From Flavobacteriales bacterium UBA2040 (lineage in GTDB: Bacteria; Bacteroidota; Bacteroidia; Flavobacteriales_D; Crocinitomicaceae): 9,293 nt of DNA. The stretch spans positions 13,358 to 22,650 of the forward strand of contig DDBE01000089.1 in NCBI GenBank assembly GCA_002332715.1, written 5' to 3'. A program made the position numbers and the translations under genes. The notes under the pieces are model-generated. The model worked only from the letters and a program-made list of their open reading frames with translations, did not search any database and was not told where the DNA came from. Shown in pieces: positions 6,851 to 9,293 of the stretch. Numbering within the stretch: position 1 is the stretch's first letter; every line of letters begins with the position of its first letter.

Positions 6851-8244
6851 TGAGAAAGGAAAACGATATAACCCAGGATATTGACTGGCCACTTTTGGTC
6901 TGCTACCTTGTACTTGTGACGATGGGGTTGACGACTGTTTATTCTACAGCTTTTGATTCGGAACATTCGAGTCTTTTTGACATGGCAATGCCTTATGGAA
7001 AACAAGTGATGTGGATAGGTGTTTCCTTGTTTTTAGGCCTGTTAGTTTTTCTAATCGATTCTTCCATTTATCGCAAATTTGCCTTACCAATCTACGGTTT
7101 TACCCTAGCCCTTTTGGTCATCGTTCTTTTTATGCCTGCTATCAATGGAGCTCACGCTTGGCTTGGCTTTGGCGGTTTTGGTATTCAGCCTGCAGAATTT
7201 GCAAAAATTGGTACCGCGTTACTCTTGTCTAGTTATTTGAGCACAGTCAACATGCATTTACAAACCGTGAAAACAGTGATGATTTCAAATGCTATTATTT
7301 TGGTTCCAGTGGTCTTAATTATGCTGCAACCCGATGCTGGAACAGTTGTCGTTTTTACCGCTTTCCTTTTCGTTTTATATCGTGAGGGCTTGAGTTATGA
7401 TCCACTCATTCTAAAAATAACAAATGCATTCCCTGGAATTCGATTTAAACAAACTTGGTTGGGAACTCACTTTATTCCAATTATGTTTTACGTGGTTTTT
7501 CTGTGTATAATCACTTTGCTTATTTCGAAATCTACTTTTGGCTTGTTCATCCCGGGCCTTCATATCCCAGGGATTGTGGGTATTGTGATTGCACTTGCAG
7601 CATTAGGCGGTATTGTGTATTGGTTGTTGACGAGAATGTCTTCAAAAAGAGAAAAAAAACGGGCATTTATTGTCGTGATTATCGGTTTTCTTTTGTCAAC
7701 TTTCATGTCGCTTTCGGTTAGTTTTTTATTCAACGGATTAGCACCTCACCAGAAATCGAGAATCGAGTTGGTCCTTGGTATGGTGGAGGATAAAGATGGT
7801 GAAGATTATAACCGTTTTAGAGCCATGGCCGCCGTAGGTTCGGGTGGTTTTGCGGGAAAAGGATATAAAGGAGCTTCATTGTCAAGTGTGCGAGCAAATC
7901 ACGTGCCTGAAAGTGAAACCGATTTTATTTTCAGCCCTTTTGCAGAAGAATGGGGGTTTATAGGCTCTATTGTTTTAGTTTCTGTTTACCTTTTCATGCT
8001 TTTCCGCATTATACTAATAGCAGAACGACAAAGAAATCGATATTATCGAATTTATGCGTATTCTGTAGGTATGATTTTGTTTTATCATTTCGCAATAAAC
8101 ATTGGGATGAACATTGGTTTCGTCCCGGTTATTGGAATACCTCTGCCCTTCTTTAGCTATGGTGGGTCGTCGATGATGAGTTTTTCAATTTTGTTGTTTG
8201 TGCTTTTAAAATTAGACAGTCAAAGGCGCGATATGCTCTATTAA
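6850..8244 (+). CDS. rodA: SEDS-family peptidoglycan glycosyltransferase RodA (enlarged)
   Basis: RodA polymerises lipid II into glycan strands at the inner membrane, acting with PBP2. The 464-residue polytopic protein has the SEDS signatures QPDAGT (160-165), GSGGFAGKGYKGAS, the putative catalytic aspartate D358 in ESETDFIF, EEWGFIGS, and PFFSYGGSS (433-441). It is about 90 residues longer than E. coli RodA (370). The extra length lies between QPDAGT and the HQKSRIEL block (about residues 185-285) and contains additional hydrophobic segments and a basic KREKKR loop; enlarged forms are, as far as I recall, usual in Bacteroidota. The start is a GTG at 6850 sharing one base with the mrdA stop (TAGTG). 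It has a Shine-Dalgarno-like AGGA at 6841-6844, 5 bases upstream; the next ATG (6921) falls inside the first membrane helix. Confidence 0.95.
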   Translation: MRKENDITQDIDWPLLVCYLVLVTMGLTTVYSTAFDSEHSSLFDMAMPYGKQVMWIGVSLFLGLLVFLIDSSIYRKFALPIYGFTLALLVIVLFMPAINGAHAWLGFGGFGIQPAEFAKIGTALLLSSYLSTVNMHLQTVKTVMISNAIILVPVVLIMLQPDAGTVVVFTAFLFVLYREGLSYDPLILKITNAFPGIRFKQTWLGTHFIPIMFYVVFLCIITLLISKSTFGLFIPGLHIPGIVGIVIALAALGGIVYWLLTRMSSKREKKRAFIVVIIGFLLSTFMSLSVSFLFNGLAPHQKSRIELVLGMVEDKDGEDYNRFRAMAAVGSGGFAGKGYKGASLSSVRANHVPESETDFIFSPFAEEWGFIGSIVLVSVYLFMLFRIILIAERQRNRYYRIYAYSVGMILFYHFAINIGMNIGFVPVIGIPLPFFSYGGSSMMSFSILLFVLLKLDSQRRDMLY

Positions 8245-8307
8245 TGCGTTATTAACCGTTTAAAAGAATATTAATTAAATTTACCTATTATCTCATTCTA
8301 TAATATT
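8245..8307 (+). promoter_or_regulatory. rodA-PBP1A intergenic region, AT-rich, weak promoter candidate
   Basis: This 63-base gap is very AT-rich and has no GC stem with T-run, so read-through from rodA is plausible. TAAATTTA at 8276-8283 matches five of six fixed bases of the -7 consensus TAnnTTTG, at a fitting distance from ATG 8308, but no TTTG -33 box is found at the correct spacing. A separate promoter is therefore possible but weakly supported. Confidence 0.25.
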
Positions 8308-9293
8308 ATGGCGAAAAGTCAGGAAAAAAAGGAAACCAAGAAGGCGCCGCTTACTCGAGTGGAGAAGAAAAAGTACAGTCGGCTTATTTATATTTTAGGG
8401 TTTTTTCCCCTAACGTTAATCATTTGCTTGGTTTTGTTTCAACCAAATAGCTCCATGCCGCCTGTATCGATGCTGGACAATCCACCTGAACTTTTGGCTT
8501 CTGTTGTTTATGCAGATGACGCTAAGACAGAATTAGGACGTTTTTGGCAAATTAACCGAACGAGCGTTCCTTACGAACAGATCTCCCCTTATGTATTTGA
8601 CGCTTTGATTTCCACGGAAGATGAGCGTTTCATGGATCACAATGGAATCGATTTTCAAGCCCTTGCAAGAGCCATAGGTCGTGCGGGTCAAGATGGCGGA
8701 GGGTCAACAATTACTCAACAATTGGCAAAACTTCTTTTTACCTTACAAATGCGTGAAGAGGCAACAGCCAGAGGTGAAAATTACACCCCAAATGTTGTTT
8801 CCAACTCAAAAGCTAGACGTCTTATGTCTCGTGTAAATGAGAAAGCAAAAGAAAACATTATCGCAACACGCCTTGAAAAACGATTTACGAAAGAGGAAAT
8901 CCTAACCATGTACCTAAATCAGTTTGATTTCCTGTACAATGCCGTTGGAATTGAAAATGCAGCAAAAGTTTATTTCAATAAAAATCCAATCGATCTTACA
9001 AAATCGGAAGCGGCTATGTTGGTTGGGATGTGTAAAAACCCCGCTTTGTACAATCCGCATACCCACGAAGTGAAGAACTATCGTCAGTGGTTGGCCAACA
9101 GAAAAAATGAATCAATCGATAAAATTTTAGACGTAGATATTGCCGCGCAAAGATCAAAAGATAGCACCCGAGCAGCGAATCGTAGAAATCAAGTGCTTTT
9201 TCAATGGTTGAAAAACAGCAAGGAGAACAATAGTGCTCTACGGACCAAAATTTCACGCAAAGAATATGATAAACTCATTAAAACACCTATTGT
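8308..9293 (+). CDS. Class A penicillin-binding protein, PBP1A-like (3'-truncated by window)
   Basis: The frame opens at ATG 8308 and stays open for 328 codons to the window edge. It encodes a lysine-rich cytoplasmic tail (1-24), a signal-anchor helix (about 25-43), and a GT51 glycosyltransferase domain that polymerises lipid II in the periplasm. GT51 motifs are in order: STEDERFMDHNGID with catalytic E104, GGGSTITQQLAK (130-141), and KRFTKEEILTMYLNQ. FDFLYNAVGIENAAKVYF replaces the E. coli-type YLG motif and is typical of Bacteroidota homologues. The transpeptidase domain must lie beyond the window. About 25 residues are inserted after QQLAKLLF relative to E. coli PBP1a. It probably belongs to the shape cluster, adding an enzyme that makes and cross-links glycan. 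The label mrcA/ponA is avoided because the C-terminal half is unseen. Confidence 0.93.
   Translation, partial: MAKSQEKKETKKAPLTRVEKKKYSRLIYILGFFPLTLIICLVLFQPNSSMPPVSMLDNPPELLASVVYADDAKTELGRFWQINRTSVPYEQISPYVFDALISTEDERFMDHNGIDFQALARAIGRAGQDGGGSTITQQLAKLLFTLQMREEATARGENYTPNVVSNSKARRLMSRVNEKAKENIIATRLEKRFTKEEILTMYLNQFDFLYNAVGIENAAKVYFNKNPIDLTKSEAAMLVGMCKNPALYNPHTHEVKNYRQWLANRKNESIDKILDVDIAAQRSKDSTRAANRRNQVLFQWLKNSKENNSALRTKISRKEYDKLIKTPI

Noticed and set aside
6502..7005. 167-codon open frame on the - strand
   Set aside because: It lies antisense to the end of mrdA and start of rodA, both of which have complete family motifs; its translation shows no recognisable domain.
8271..8278. TTAATTAA palindrome before the PBP gene
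   Set aside because: It is an 8-base A/T-only palindrome in a very AT-rich gap; no partner site or conservation evidence.
8299..8304. TATAAT, an E. coli-type -10 box
   Set aside because: It ends 3 bases before the ATG of the PBP gene, so it cannot direct a useful transcript, and Bacteroidota use a different -7 consensus.
9014..9256. 80-codon open frame on the - strand
   Set aside because: It overlaps the GT51 coding region of the class A PBP, which continues in frame to the window edge.

Overview
The window reads as a chromosomal housekeeping locus of a member of the Bacteroidota, most likely Flavobacteriales-like. This rests on low G+C, A-rich start regions mostly lacking Shine-Dalgarno sequences, matches to the Bacteroidota promoter (TTTG about 20-22 bases upstream of TAnnTTTG), and protein features typical of that phylum, such as an enlarged RodA and a PBP1A with an FDFL-type motif. 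The genus cannot be fixed from the sequence alone.

Left edge (1-805): the last 41 codons of a + strand membrane protein, probably TRIC/UPF0126 family, meet stop-to-stop with a convergent OmpR/PhoB-type response regulator on the - strand. No histidine kinase is visible beside the regulator. A 128-base divergent intergenic region (806-933) separates the regulator from purH and carries a promoter candidate for each direction. The purH promoter is bracketed by a perfect 10-bp inverted repeat.

Centre (934-8244): purH (last two steps of IMP synthesis) is followed on the same strand by mreB, mreC, mreD, mrdA (PBP2) and rodA, the elongasome genes for lateral-wall peptidoglycan synthesis. mreC/mreD overlap by 8 bases, mreD/mrdA by 4 and mrdA/rodA by 1, so translation is probably coupled. 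MreB is the cytoplasmic actin-like filament. MreC and MreD are the membrane and periplasmic linkers. RodA is the SEDS glycan polymerase and PBP2 its transpeptidase partner. A consensus Bacteroidota promoter lies inside the end of mreD, 19 bases before mrdA, and could drive mrdA-rodA separately.

Right edge (8245-9293): after a 63-base AT-rich gap with no visible terminator, a class A penicillin-binding protein (PBP1A-like, GT51 domain) starts at 8308 and runs off the window. It adds a bifunctional peptidoglycan synthase to the shape cluster.

All coding regions look intact, and no mobile elements, tRNA, rRNA or CRISPR were seen. I found no evidence for a wholly new system. The most interesting signals are regulatory: a 14-bp sequence repeated upstream of both purH and mreB, the inverted repeat around the purH promoter, and the internal mrdA promoter.
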